Origin: Propionibacteriaceae bacterium
GTDB taxonomy: Bacteria > Actinomycetota > Actinomycetes > Propionibacteriales > Propionibacteriaceae
Length of the DNA: 64,000 nucleotides
Direction of reading: 5' to 3'
Assembly: GCA_031285505.1 (NCBI GenBank)
Contig: JAITVZ010000174.1
Coordinates: 1-64,000, forward strand
Shown here: positions 26,181-32,622 of the stretch, piece by piece
Layout: every line of letters starts with the position of its first letter
Position numbering within the stretch: position 1 is the first letter of the stretch
The notes under the pieces: model-generated
What the model was told of the DNA's origin: nothing
Seen by the model: the letters and a program-made list of their open reading frames with translations, nothing else
Databases searched by the model: none
Translations under genes and position numbers: made by a program

Positions 26181-26549
26181 ATGCAAACAATCGACGAACA
26201 TCTCAATAATTTGACCCGTCCAAACCACGCGGCTCGCTTGCGTGAAATCTTTGCCTGGATAGCCAGTGAGTTCCCTCAGTTAGAGAGTCGAATCGCCTGG
26301 AACCAACCGATGTTCACCGATCACGGCACGTTCATCATTGGCTTCTCCGATGCCGCGGATCACATCAATTTCTCGCCGGAGCCGGAAGCGATTGCGCCAT
26401 TTGTCGATGCGATCAAGGCTGCTGGCTATTCCATGGGCAAACGAATTGTCCGGATTCCTGATGCTGTTGCGGTCGATTACGATCTGCTCGGGAAGATCAT
26501 CGCTTTCAATATCGCTGATAAGGCTGATGTGGCTACTTTCTGGCGCTGA
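26181..26549 (+). CDS. DUF1801 protein (YdhG-like)
   Basis: This 122-residue protein matches the DUF1801 pattern: MQTIDEHLNN, SRIAWNQPMFTDHGTFIIGFSDAADHINFSPEP and MGKRIVRIPDAVAVDYDLL. Members are small cytoplasmic proteins, some suggested to be iron chaperones (YdhG); the function is not settled. A G-rich AAGGGGGG site six bases before the ATG sets the start. Confidence 0.8.
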   Translation: MQTIDEHLNNLTRPNHAARLREIFAWIASEFPQLESRIAWNQPMFTDHGTFIIGFSDAADHINFSPEPEAIAPFVDAIKAAGYSMGKRIVRIPDAVAVDYDLLGKIIAFNIADKADVATFWR

Positions 26550-26717
26550 CACACTGATCAAGGTCGCAGGCACTACTGTTTCAGTGCCCAGAAAGCTGAC
26601 TGCCGTGGGCGGACCCATCTCCGGAATGGCGCACCCTGAGCACTGTGGCGCGCCGGGTGATAGTCATGAAACAGGCATGTTGCGCCTGCTTTCCAGTCGG
26701 GAGAGACTGGGTGTTGC

Positions 26718-26732
26718 TAGACTGCCTCTGTG
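26718..26732 (+). promoter_or_regulatory. Probable leaderless start: TAGACT -10 box and GTG
   Basis: TAGACT is followed by six bases and then GTG. No ribosome site is present. The same layout occurs before hpt (49970) and before the acetyltransferase at 58255, which supports a leaderless mRNA starting at or next to the GTG. Confidence 0.5.
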
Positions 26733-27404
26733 TCGTCGAACCCCTTGAAACAACCAGAAACATGTTCCATTGGCGTCGATGGCGTCCGACAACGTCTGCA
26801 TGATGCCTACGGCGCCCTGGAGTGGTGGCCAGCCGACAACCCCTTTGAGGTGATGGTCGGAGCCATCCTCACCCAGAACACCACCTGGAGCAATGTCGAA
26901 TTGGCCCTGCAGAATTTCGCCGGTCAGTTGAGCCCGCAATTCATTGATCAGATCGAGCCGACTGCTTTGTCGCAGATCATTAGGCCCGCCGGTTATTATA
27001 ATCAGAAGGCCATCTATCTGAAGGCGGTCACCGCCTGGTTTGGTCATTATAATTACGATGCTGATCAAGTGAAGCAACAATCGCTCGAACACTTGAGATC
27101 GGAACTTCTGGCTGTTCGTGGGGTTGGCCCGGAAACGGCTGATTCAATTCTGCTCTATGCCTTTGAAATGCCGACATTCGTCGTTGATGCCTACACCATG
27201 CGCCTATGCCGTCGATTGCCCATTCCTGCCGGAACCACATATTCAGCGGTGAGGCATTACTTCATGGATCGGTTGCCAACCAGCGTCGCCCTGTTTAACG
27301 ATTTTCATGCCCAGATCGTCAACAATGCTAAAGATCATTGCCGCGCCAAGCCGATTTGTGAGGACTGCCCGCTGGGTGATTGCTGCCAGCGACTTGGATT
27401 ATGA
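26730..27404 (+). CDS. HhH-GPD DNA glycosylase (MagIII/EndoIII-like)
   Basis: This 224-residue base-excision repair enzyme has the HhH-GPD fold with the hairpin at GVGPETADSILL (131-142), the catalytic Asp153 (VVDAYTMRL), and C-terminal cysteines 204, 210, 213 and 218 or 219 for an iron-sulphur cluster (CRAKPICEDC). The Lys of endonuclease III (GVGRKTA) is Glu here, so it is probably a monofunctional glycosylase acting on alkylated bases, as in MagIII. Start: GTG, apparently leaderless. Confidence 0.85.
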   Translation: MSSNPLKQPETCSIGVDGVRQRLHDAYGALEWWPADNPFEVMVGAILTQNTTWSNVELALQNFAGQLSPQFIDQIEPTALSQIIRPAGYYNQKAIYLKAVTAWFGHYNYDADQVKQQSLEHLRSELLAVRGVGPETADSILLYAFEMPTFVVDAYTMRLCRRLPIPAGTTYSAVRHYFMDRLPTSVALFNDFHAQIVNNAKDHCRAKPICEDCPLGDCCQRLGL

Positions 27405-27531
27405 CCGACTATATCAGATTAGCCTACTGATCTACTGATGGGCTAGCTATCGTGCCTGTCGATCGTTATTGCCTGCATGATCGCATTGGAAATATCCAAT
27501 TGAACGGTTGTAGAACCAGGTCAAGCCCGGA

Positions 27532-28011
27532 TCAATCGTCGTGAGGGGAACGATCAGCGGAGGCGGCAGCTTTCTCTTCGGCCTGCTGGGCAACGTTTTT
27601 TGTGCGTAGATAGCTGCCGGCTGAGAACACCAGGCCGGCAATAGCGATACCCCAAGTGATGATGCGCAAGACGGTCTTGATCTGCCAATTCATTGGCAAA
27701 GCCATTTCCAAAATACTGATCAACAGCATTGGCAGACAAGACAATATCGCTCCCATGAAGCTATTGGCGCCTCGCTGAGCGGCCGAGGAGCCGATCAGGA
27801 CAACGCCTGCGGTAAGCAGACCGCCGGCGATGAACCAGAGCAGATCGTGAACTTGGGTGCTGGTTGGTTGGGGGCGCAACACAAAAAAGACGCCAATAAC
27901 GGCGCCGACGCAGATCAAGGTTCCGGCGAAGAAGAGCAGCTGTGGCGCCGAGTCTTGGAGGTCCGTCTTGGCTTGCCCTTTGGGTGCCTTCGCCTGCTTC
28001 AGATGCTTCAT
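27532..28011 (-). CDS. Small membrane protein of unknown function
   Basis: This 159-residue protein has a basic Lys-rich N-terminus, four hydrophobic segments (about 24-43, 56-75, 84-103 and 110-130) and an acidic C-terminal tail (EEKAAASADRSPHDD). I recognise no family. AAGGGAAG before the ATG at 28011 fixes the start; upstream frame to 28089 is rejected. Confidence 0.65.
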   Translation of the reverse strand: MKHLKQAKAPKGQAKTDLQDSAPQLLFFAGTLICVGAVIGVFFVLRPQPTSTQVHDLLWFIAGGLLTAGVVLIGSSAAQRGANSFMGAILSCLPMLLISILEMALPMNWQIKTVLRIITWGIAIAGLVFSAGSYLRTKNVAQQAEEKAAASADRSPHDD

Positions 28012-28151
28012 CAATCTTCCCTTTGCCCAACCAGTGTTGTCTAACGGATCGGTCCCCACCGCTGTGAGGCTTAATCTACCGTCTTGCACGCAGAGCGTTG
28101 GCTGATGTGTGCCCTCGGTGCAGTCAGGGCTTTCGGGCCAATGGCCACTGC

Positions 28152-28180
28152 TTGGATGTTAGGGGATAAGCCGGTAGAGT
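28152..28180 (+). promoter_or_regulatory. Probable promoter of tRNA-Gly
   Basis: TTGGAT (28152-28157), a 17-base spacer and TAGAGT (28175-28180) form a sigma-70-type promoter, with the start point expected about a dozen bases before the tRNA. Confidence 0.5.
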
Positions 28181-28199
28181 TCGTTGAAGTGACGTCACT

Positions 28200-28273
28200 G
28201 CGAGCGTGGTTCAATGGTAGAACATCAGCTTCCCAAGCTGATAACGCGGGTTCGATTCCCGTCGCTCGCTCCA
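28200..28273 (+). tRNA. tRNA-Gly (anticodon CCC)
   Basis: The cloverleaf folds: acceptor GCGAGCG pairs with CGCTCGC, the anticodon stem TCAGC/GCTGA carries loop TTCCCAA, so the anticodon is CCC, and the T arm is GCGGG-TTCGATT-CCCGT with a G-T closing pair. CCA is encoded at 28271-28273. Its 3' half is repeated at 29514-29591, see the island entry. Confidence 0.92.
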
Positions 28274-28310
28274 CTTCGTTTCGCTCCCAACGTGAATCGA
28301 ACCCGATATT
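28230..28310. repeat. Direct repeat, left copy: tRNA-Gly 3' half and downstream (attL-like)
   Basis: From TTCCCAAGCTG in the anticodon loop to ACCCGATATT, this segment is nearly identical to 29514-29591. Integrases use tRNA 3' halves as attachment sites. The interval between copies is about 1.2 kb and holds no integrase. Confidence 0.7.
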
Positions 28311-28313
28311 TCC

Positions 28314-28344
28314 CGCTACCAGGCAGGCGTTGCCTGCGGTAGCG
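28314..28344 (+). terminator. Hairpin downstream of tRNA-Gly
   Basis: CGCTACC-A-GGCAGG pairs with CCTGC-GGTAGCG around a short loop. No T-run follows directly; the stronger hairpin at 28359 lies 15 bases further on. Confidence 0.4.
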
Positions 28345-28358
28345 TCCAGTCGCTGTTC

Positions 28359-28381
28359 GGAAGCCCACTGGGCTTCCTCTT
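28359..28381 (+). terminator. Probable terminator downstream of tRNA-Gly
   Basis: GGAAGCCC and GGGCTTCC pair perfectly around a three-base loop (28359-28377) and TCTTG follows. A third partial copy of the tRNA 3' end (TCGCTCGCTCCA) lies just after it at about 28395-28406. Confidence 0.55.
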
Positions 28382-28447
28382 GACGCGACAACCCATCGCT
28401 CGCTCCACAAAGTGCTATCCTGGGAGGGGTTGAGGAAATGAGGGAAC

Positions 28448-28597
28448 ATGAGTCAGATGGATTCGCGTAAACGTACCTGCGGAAACTGCGGTGAGCAGGG
28501 GCACGACACTCGCACATGCCAAGTTCCGATGAACGCCGGGAAATGCAGTGTCTGCGGGTACAGAGGGCACGACGCTCGAAACTGTCCCAAGAAGTGA
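28448..28597 (+). CDS. 49-residue double zinc-knuckle (CCHC) protein
   Basis: This tiny protein has two knuckles of the form C-X2-C-X4-H-X4-C: CGNCGEQGHDTRTC at residues 11-24 and CSVCGYRGHDARNC at 33-46, linked by eight residues and flanked by basic residues (SRKR, PKK). CCHC knuckles bind zinc and single-stranded nucleic acid and are typical of retroviral nucleocapsid and eukaryotic RNA proteins; they are uncommon in bacteria. AGGGA lies before the ATG at 28448 within the tRNA-flanked island. Role unknown; an RNA-binding or phage-derived regulator is a guess. Confidence 0.75.
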   Translation: MSQMDSRKRTCGNCGEQGHDTRTCQVPMNAGKCSVCGYRGHDARNCPKK

Positions 28598-28663
28598 GGC
28601 TGCGTGCGGGGCCGGACCTCCAGTCAGTGGTTCGGACTCGCTTGGGTATGGTATTCACAGACC

Positions 28664-28984
28664 TCAGGACTGGTAATTCGACTGCTCGCGCCTCGCAATG
28701 ACGGTGGGGTTGCGCTTCTGATGGACTACACCGACGATGGCGACGATCTGAGAGGCTTCGTCCAGGTCAGCCCACACACTGTAAGGGAAGCCCTTGACTG
28801 ATCGGCGTCGTAAGCCGTTGGGTTGAGGTTCTGACGCGAAAGGGTACCGCTCGACGTCATTGATCACGGTCTGGATATTGTCAAGGAAACGGGTCACCTG
28901 TTCGGGTGCTACTGACTCGTAGTATGAGACGGCTTGACAAATATCTTCCTCGGCCGGGCCAAGAACAAACAGTTGCCAACTCAC
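28664..28984 (-). CDS. RelE/ParE-type toxin
   Basis: This 106-residue protein has the ParE/RelE pattern: basic C-terminal strand YSVWADLDEASQIVAIVGVVHQKRNP preceded by RRRSVKGFPYSVW, and an N-terminal helical region. Such toxins act as ribosome-dependent RNases (RelE) or on gyrase (ParE); which one cannot be told. GTG start overlaps the antitoxin stop as GTGA, with the antitoxin first. They form a toxin-antitoxin operon on the minus strand of the island. Confidence 0.85.
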   Translation of the reverse strand: MSWQLFVLGPAEEDICQAVSYYESVAPEQVTRFLDNIQTVINDVERYPFASEPQPNGLRRRSVKGFPYSVWADLDEASQIVAIVGVVHQKRNPTVIARREQSNYQS

Positions 28985-29205
28985 GACCGAAACTCGTGGT
29001 CAAGGCGGGCCCTCACACTCGCCCAATGTTCGCCCTTGACCTGACCGGTCCGCCACGCATACGCACGGGCCGCCATGGCGTTCGACTCGTCGACAGGAGG
29101 ATCATAGAAGTCGTCTTCCAACGACTGTTGGAGGTCCTCGATCAACAGCCACCGATCTTCGGGAGCCAGTGCCAGGGCCTCGTCAAGTAACTGAGCGCTC
29201 ACCAT
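28981..29205 (-). CDS. Antitoxin of the RelE/ParE pair (addiction-module component)
   Basis: This 74-residue protein begins MVSAQLLDEALALAPEDRWLLIEDLQQSLEDDF, like the TIGR02574 family of addiction-module antitoxins, which bind the toxin and repress the operon. A helix-rich C-terminus follows. TTGAGG precedes the ATG at 29205. It is immediately upstream of, and overlaps, the toxin gene. Confidence 0.85.
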   Translation of the reverse strand: MVSAQLLDEALALAPEDRWLLIEDLQQSLEDDFYDPPVDESNAMAARAYAWRTGQVKGEHWASVRARLDHEFRS

Positions 29206-29908
29206 GCCTCAAGGTTACCGCACCGGCCGTGACAGACGATCCGTTATGGTTGTTGGCGATGGGGAGCCGAAACTCAAAGGAAATCCCCATATTTGACTGA
29301 GTGTCGTCGCGTTCTTCAGGGAGTGGTCTCGACCCGGCCCTGGGCACGACACCACACTCGCCTGATAGGTCCCACACAGCGGACCCTCCAACCTCGTTAG
29401 CATTGTCGGCGATGTACGGCGTAGTGCACGGTCAAGTGCCAACACTGCCAAACGAAGCAACGAAAACAGGGGAAGTCACTGCCCAGCTATGGCACAAACA
29501 AATGCCCGTTACATTCCCAAGCTGAAACGCGGGTTCGCTTCGTCGCTCGCTCCACTTCGTTTCGCTCCCAACGTGAATCGAACCCGATATTCGCGGCTAG
29601 ACAGTTCGCTGCTCATGATGGGGCAGCGGTTGCCCAGGCAATCTTGATCTCCTGGGCAACCGCGATCAGCAGACACCCAAGCGATGGACTCCATCGCACG
29701 GAGCTGCTGTTCCGTGCCGGAAATTGCTTGCGTGTCGCAGTGGAATCGGTTGGTGGATCACAAAGCGGAGAAGCAATGCGGGCTGGATGCCCGTCATCCA
29801 AGGACAAGGCCGCCAGGCGTCGCCTACCGGCTCAACTCAGCAACGAATCTGCGGTGCGAGACAGCAGGCCATTGGGCAAGGTGCATCAGTGGAGCGCCGA
29901 TCCGGTGA
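29206..29908. other. Non-coding island tail with tRNA repeat and hairpin
   Basis: I see no gene in these 703 bases. They contain the second tRNA-derived repeat (29514-29591) and a perfect 13-base inverted repeat GCGGTTGCCCAGG / CCTGGGCAACCGC at 29626-29663 with a 12-base loop, and nothing else with clear structure. Confidence 0.6.
29514..29591. repeat. Direct repeat, right copy: decayed tRNA-Gly 3' half (attR-like)
   Basis: It matches 28230-28310 except that the T loop is altered (GGTTCGCTTCGTCG lacks the CCC) and a base is missing after CTG. Immediately after the 3' end both copies continue through TCCACTTCGTTTCGCTCCC, so the repeat extends past the tRNA. A functional tRNA cannot form here. 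Confidence 0.7.
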
Positions 29909-30769
29909 TCAGTTCAAGCTGACCAGCTCGGTGCGGTTGGAAGACGGTGAGGCGAGTGTGCCGTTCCAGAAGCCGTTGTGCAGAGTCGAGGCCTTGACAC
30001 TGAAACGGTAATCACCAGCCGGCAGATCGAGGAACTCCTGAATCTCAGCGATCGACTCTGACGGGTCAGTCAGATTATCAGAGTCTGCCCGCCACATGTC
30101 GACTGCTTGACCGGTGGAGTCAATCAACAAGGCCGAAATCTGGTAGCGCTCTGCCCGATCGACGGCTTGCCAATGGAGCCGACCATCGGCGACCCAGGCG
30201 CTGGCTGGAGCAGCCAACTGATTGGCGATGGCCAATGGGTTGAAGTCAGACGGCGCGGCGCTGGCGGGAGCGAAGGGAACGGTCAGGCTGGCGAATTGGC
30301 GGCCATCGGCCAGCAACTCAAAAGTCACCACCGTGGCTTTGGCGCCGGGGCGACTGACGGCTGTCGAGCCGAATTGCTCATATTCGCCGAAGCGGTTGAG
30401 TGTCAGCGTCACCCGGCTGACGAGATGGGCGCTGGCGTTGTCGATGGTGATGCGCATCGTCACGCTGGCCTGTGAATCGACGCCTTGCAGTTTGAAGGTC
30501 GGGCTGAGATAAGCCGCCATGTCGTCGATGTAGCGCGGGGCGATGATATTGCCACGCCCATCATCGCTCAGTTCGGCTGTGCCCAGACCCGAGCCGATAT
30601 AGGTGACCGCCGCGATCGCCGGCTCTGGTTGAACCGTCGCCACCTCCGCCGCTTCAAGTGGGCTAGCCACCGCCAGCACCGGAGCGATGCCAGTGGCCAG
30701 CGCCACCCCCAGCACGCCGGCCAGGCCTGCCTTGATCAATATGCGTCCGGGCTGCTGCATTAGTTTCAT
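29909..30769 (-). CDS. Secreted protein of unknown function with Ig/fibronectin-like C-terminus
   Basis: This 286-residue protein has a signal peptide to about residue 35 (GVLGVALATGIAPVLAVASP). The rest has beta-strand character; the segment ASAWVADGRLHWQAVDRAERYQISALLID reads like a fibronectin-type III strand pair (residues about 188-260). No catalytic motif. AGGAAT lies before the ATG at 30769. It is monocistronic. Confidence 0.65.
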   Translation of the reverse strand: MKLMQQPGRILIKAGLAGVLGVALATGIAPVLAVASPLEAAEVATVQPEPAIAAVTYIGSGLGTAELSDDGRGNIIAPRYIDDMAAYLSPTFKLQGVDSQASVTMRITIDNASAHLVSRVTLTLNRFGEYEQFGSTAVSRPGAKATVVTFELLADGRQFASLTVPFAPASAAPSDFNPLAIANQLAAPASAWVADGRLHWQAVDRAERYQISALLIDSTGQAVDMWRADSDNLTDPSESIAEIQEFLDLPAGDYRFSVKASTLHNGFWNGTLASPSSNRTELVSLN

Positions 30770-31252
30770 TGAGAATTCCTAACTGAATAAGGATTCCCCC
30801 CACCCAAAATCAGCATATTCCCGACATGATATGAGGCACCAAATACTAACTATATCGGCGTAAACCGAAAAGTAATTCACGCGTATATCCCCTGTTATCG
30901 ATCGGCCAGAGCTGTGATGAATTGAAGAGACGTGTCGCTTATCGATCGGGTATCGCCGATCTAACTGAATGTCTGGCCGTTCTGGGGTCGTGCCCCGAAG
31001 GGTGGTTGCGTGCAGGGATGAGCATGGGTGTTGTGGATCGCAAGGCGGAGGAGGCAGAGGGAGAAAATGAGGTGGACTGGGGGAGACGGGCTGGGGCACC
31101 CGGCGATCAACGACAACGCCGCGAGGCGCCGCTTCCAGTTTCAGCCCGGCAACGAATTTCCGTTGCGGGGCACCAGCTGCAAACTGTCTGGAACTGTGCA
31201 CAGCTCTGACCAATCAGAGCTGCAAACCCTGCTTGACTGCCCGCAGCCCCGG
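30770..31252. other. Non-coding stretch with family-3 repeat
   Basis: The first 250 bases are AT-richer than the genome average and have no gene. The second half contains the repeat at 31099-31172. No promoter of clear quality is seen. Confidence 0.5.
31099..31172. repeat. Dispersed repeat, family 3, copy 2
   Basis: In reverse orientation to 12827-12898. GGCGATCAACGACAACGCC and GCAACGAATTTCCGTTGCGG are the recognisable blocks; the second has internal inverted symmetry. Confidence 0.5.
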
Positions 31253-31705
31253 TCAGGCCAGAGCTGCCTTGACCTTGGCGGCAACCATCGAACCGTCGGC
31301 CCGGCCCTGGGTGCGGGCGTTGACGGCCTTGATGATCAGACCCATCTGCTTGAGACTGGCCCCGTCGATTTTGCCGACCTCCTCAGTGACAATGGTGTCA
31401 ATTTCTGATTCGGTCAGGGGAGCTGGGATGTATTTGGCCAGCACCGCCGCCTCGGCCTCTTCTTTTTCGGCCAGTTCGGGCCGGTTGCCAGCGACATAGG
31501 CCTCGGCTGACTCATGGCGTTGCCGGACCGCTTTGGTGATGACCTGCTGCTCTTCGGTGTTGGTCAAGGCTCGGGCAGATTTGCCGGACACTTCCTCGTT
31601 GCCGATGGCGCTCATCGCCATCCGCAGCACGCCGGTGGTGAAGCTGTCTCGGCCCTTCATCGCCGCCGTCAAGTCGGTGCGGATCTGGTCTTTGGTCTCG
31701 GCCAT
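31253..31705 (-). CDS. GatB/YqeY domain protein
   Basis: This 150-residue protein is the stand-alone YqeY type: residues 1-90 are helical (MAETKDQIRTDLTAAMKGRD, LRMAMSAIGNEEV) and the C-terminal part has the tail-domain motif KQMGLIIKAVNARTQGRADGSMVAAKVKAAL, which binds tRNA in amidotransferase GatB. The function of stand-alone YqeY is not settled, but a role in tRNA-dependent amidation or decoding is suggested. AAGGAGTCACC precedes the ATG at 31705, which is in the normal place. Confidence 0.9.
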   Translation of the reverse strand: MAETKDQIRTDLTAAMKGRDSFTTGVLRMAMSAIGNEEVSGKSARALTNTEEQQVITKAVRQRHESAEAYVAGNRPELAEKEEAEAAVLAKYIPAPLTESEIDTIVTEEVGKIDGASLKQMGLIIKAVNARTQGRADGSMVAAKVKAALA

Positions 31706-31850
31706 GGTGACTCCTTGCCTGGGATTGGCCCACTGGCTCGGTGGGTGGTCAAGCCATTGTCGCACTGGCAGCTGACCAGGCCAAAGTGAAGGCTTATCCA
31801 TGTCGTTGCCATGTCTCGTGGTGCTTGGTATCACTGATTGGATTGGTAAG

Positions 31851-31997
31851 GGCCGTAACTCAAAGATTCTGACGCCTGCGGATGGGTGGGGGCATCGTTC
31901 TTGGAGTTATGGCACTGGTTCGCCAGCAAATCGCGACCACAACCCAAAGAACGCGACACCACCCGCCAAAAGGAGGGGGGTTTCTTTGAGTTACGGC
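31851..31997. repeat. Family-4 hairpin pair, copy 1
   Basis: GGCCGTAACTCAAAGATTCTG and CGTTCTTGGAGTTATGGC form the first hairpin; ACAACCCAAAGAACGCGAC and TTTCTTTGAGTTACGGC the second. The same pair of hairpins recurs at 61541-61692. Confidence 0.75.
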
Positions 31998-32052
31998 TGC
32001 CACATGAACAACCACTTCCAAAGTGGGCCAGGCGGTGATTCGGTGTTGATGT

Positions 32053-32122
32053 TGCGTGGGCGACGTGCCGGTGCAGCGCGCGGTCGAGGTGAGCAGTCCT
32101 GTGCGTGGGCGACGTGCCGGTG
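32053..32122. repeat. 21-base direct repeat in the operon upstream region
   Basis: TGCGTGGGCGACGTGCCGGT followed by G occurs at 32053 and at 32102, 49 bases apart. Two protein-binding sites or a recombination relic are possible. Confidence 0.5.
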
Positions 32123-32264
32123 TGGCCGGGTGTCGCGCAGGGCGTCCGTGTGGGTGCGGTTGGCTGGTCGGGCATGGGTGGCCAGGGGGCGTGCGGGGCG
32201 GCCGTGGGTGACGCCGGTACGGGTTTGAGACTACAAGCATCGATCGTGGCTGAGGGAGGCGGCG

Positions 32265-32435
32265 ATGGGTGACGCAGGCACAGAGCGGTCCGGTCAGCTG
32301 GCTGGGGAGTTCTCCCCATTGCTGCCGCCGCACCGGCATGGAACGCTGGACCTGTTGCTGGGGAGAATGGCGCTAGGTGGAAACGCCAGACCGGTGACGA
32401 AGGTCAAGAGCAGCGGTGTGGAAGGGTTCAAGTGA
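32265..32435 (+). CDS. Small ORF of 56 residues with strong ribosome site
   Basis: ATG 32265 follows GAGGGAGG at a spacing of about six. The product (MGDAGTERSGQLAGEF to KSSGVEGFK) has no recognised domain. It lies 187 bases upstream of the FHA gene and could be a leader peptide or a free gene, or a chance frame. Confidence 0.3.
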   Translation: MGDAGTERSGQLAGEFSPLLPPHRHGTLDLLLGRMALGGNARPVTKVKSSGVEGFK

Positions 32436-32622
32436 TCAGGTCGGCTGACCAGTCACGCCAGATCCAGTGGCGAGTGAAGCGAGAGCCGGTTCGGCAGGTT
32501 GGGCACCATCGGTGATAAGCGGATTCAGGGCACGTGCAACTGGCAATTTGGCTTGATACGAAACAAATTCTGACGGTGTAAAGTCATTCTGGTAAAAGGG
32601 GAGAGCAAAGGGGCCCAAGGCT

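Larger units (their letters stand above)
31706..32264. other. Non-coding stretch before the kinase operon
   Basis: No clear gene. It holds the family-4 hairpin pair (31851-31997), a 21-base direct repeat (32053 and 32102), and a strongly GT-biased part at 32040-32230. Confidence 0.5.

Noticed and set aside
29206-29510. Possible integrase remnant in the tRNA-flanked island
   Set aside because: No frame in this part shows tyrosine-recombinase motifs; it was read in all frames.
29626-29663. 13-base perfect inverted repeat as a terminator of the secreted protein gene
   Set aside because: It lies about 245 bases past the stop and no T-run follows, so a terminator role is not supported.
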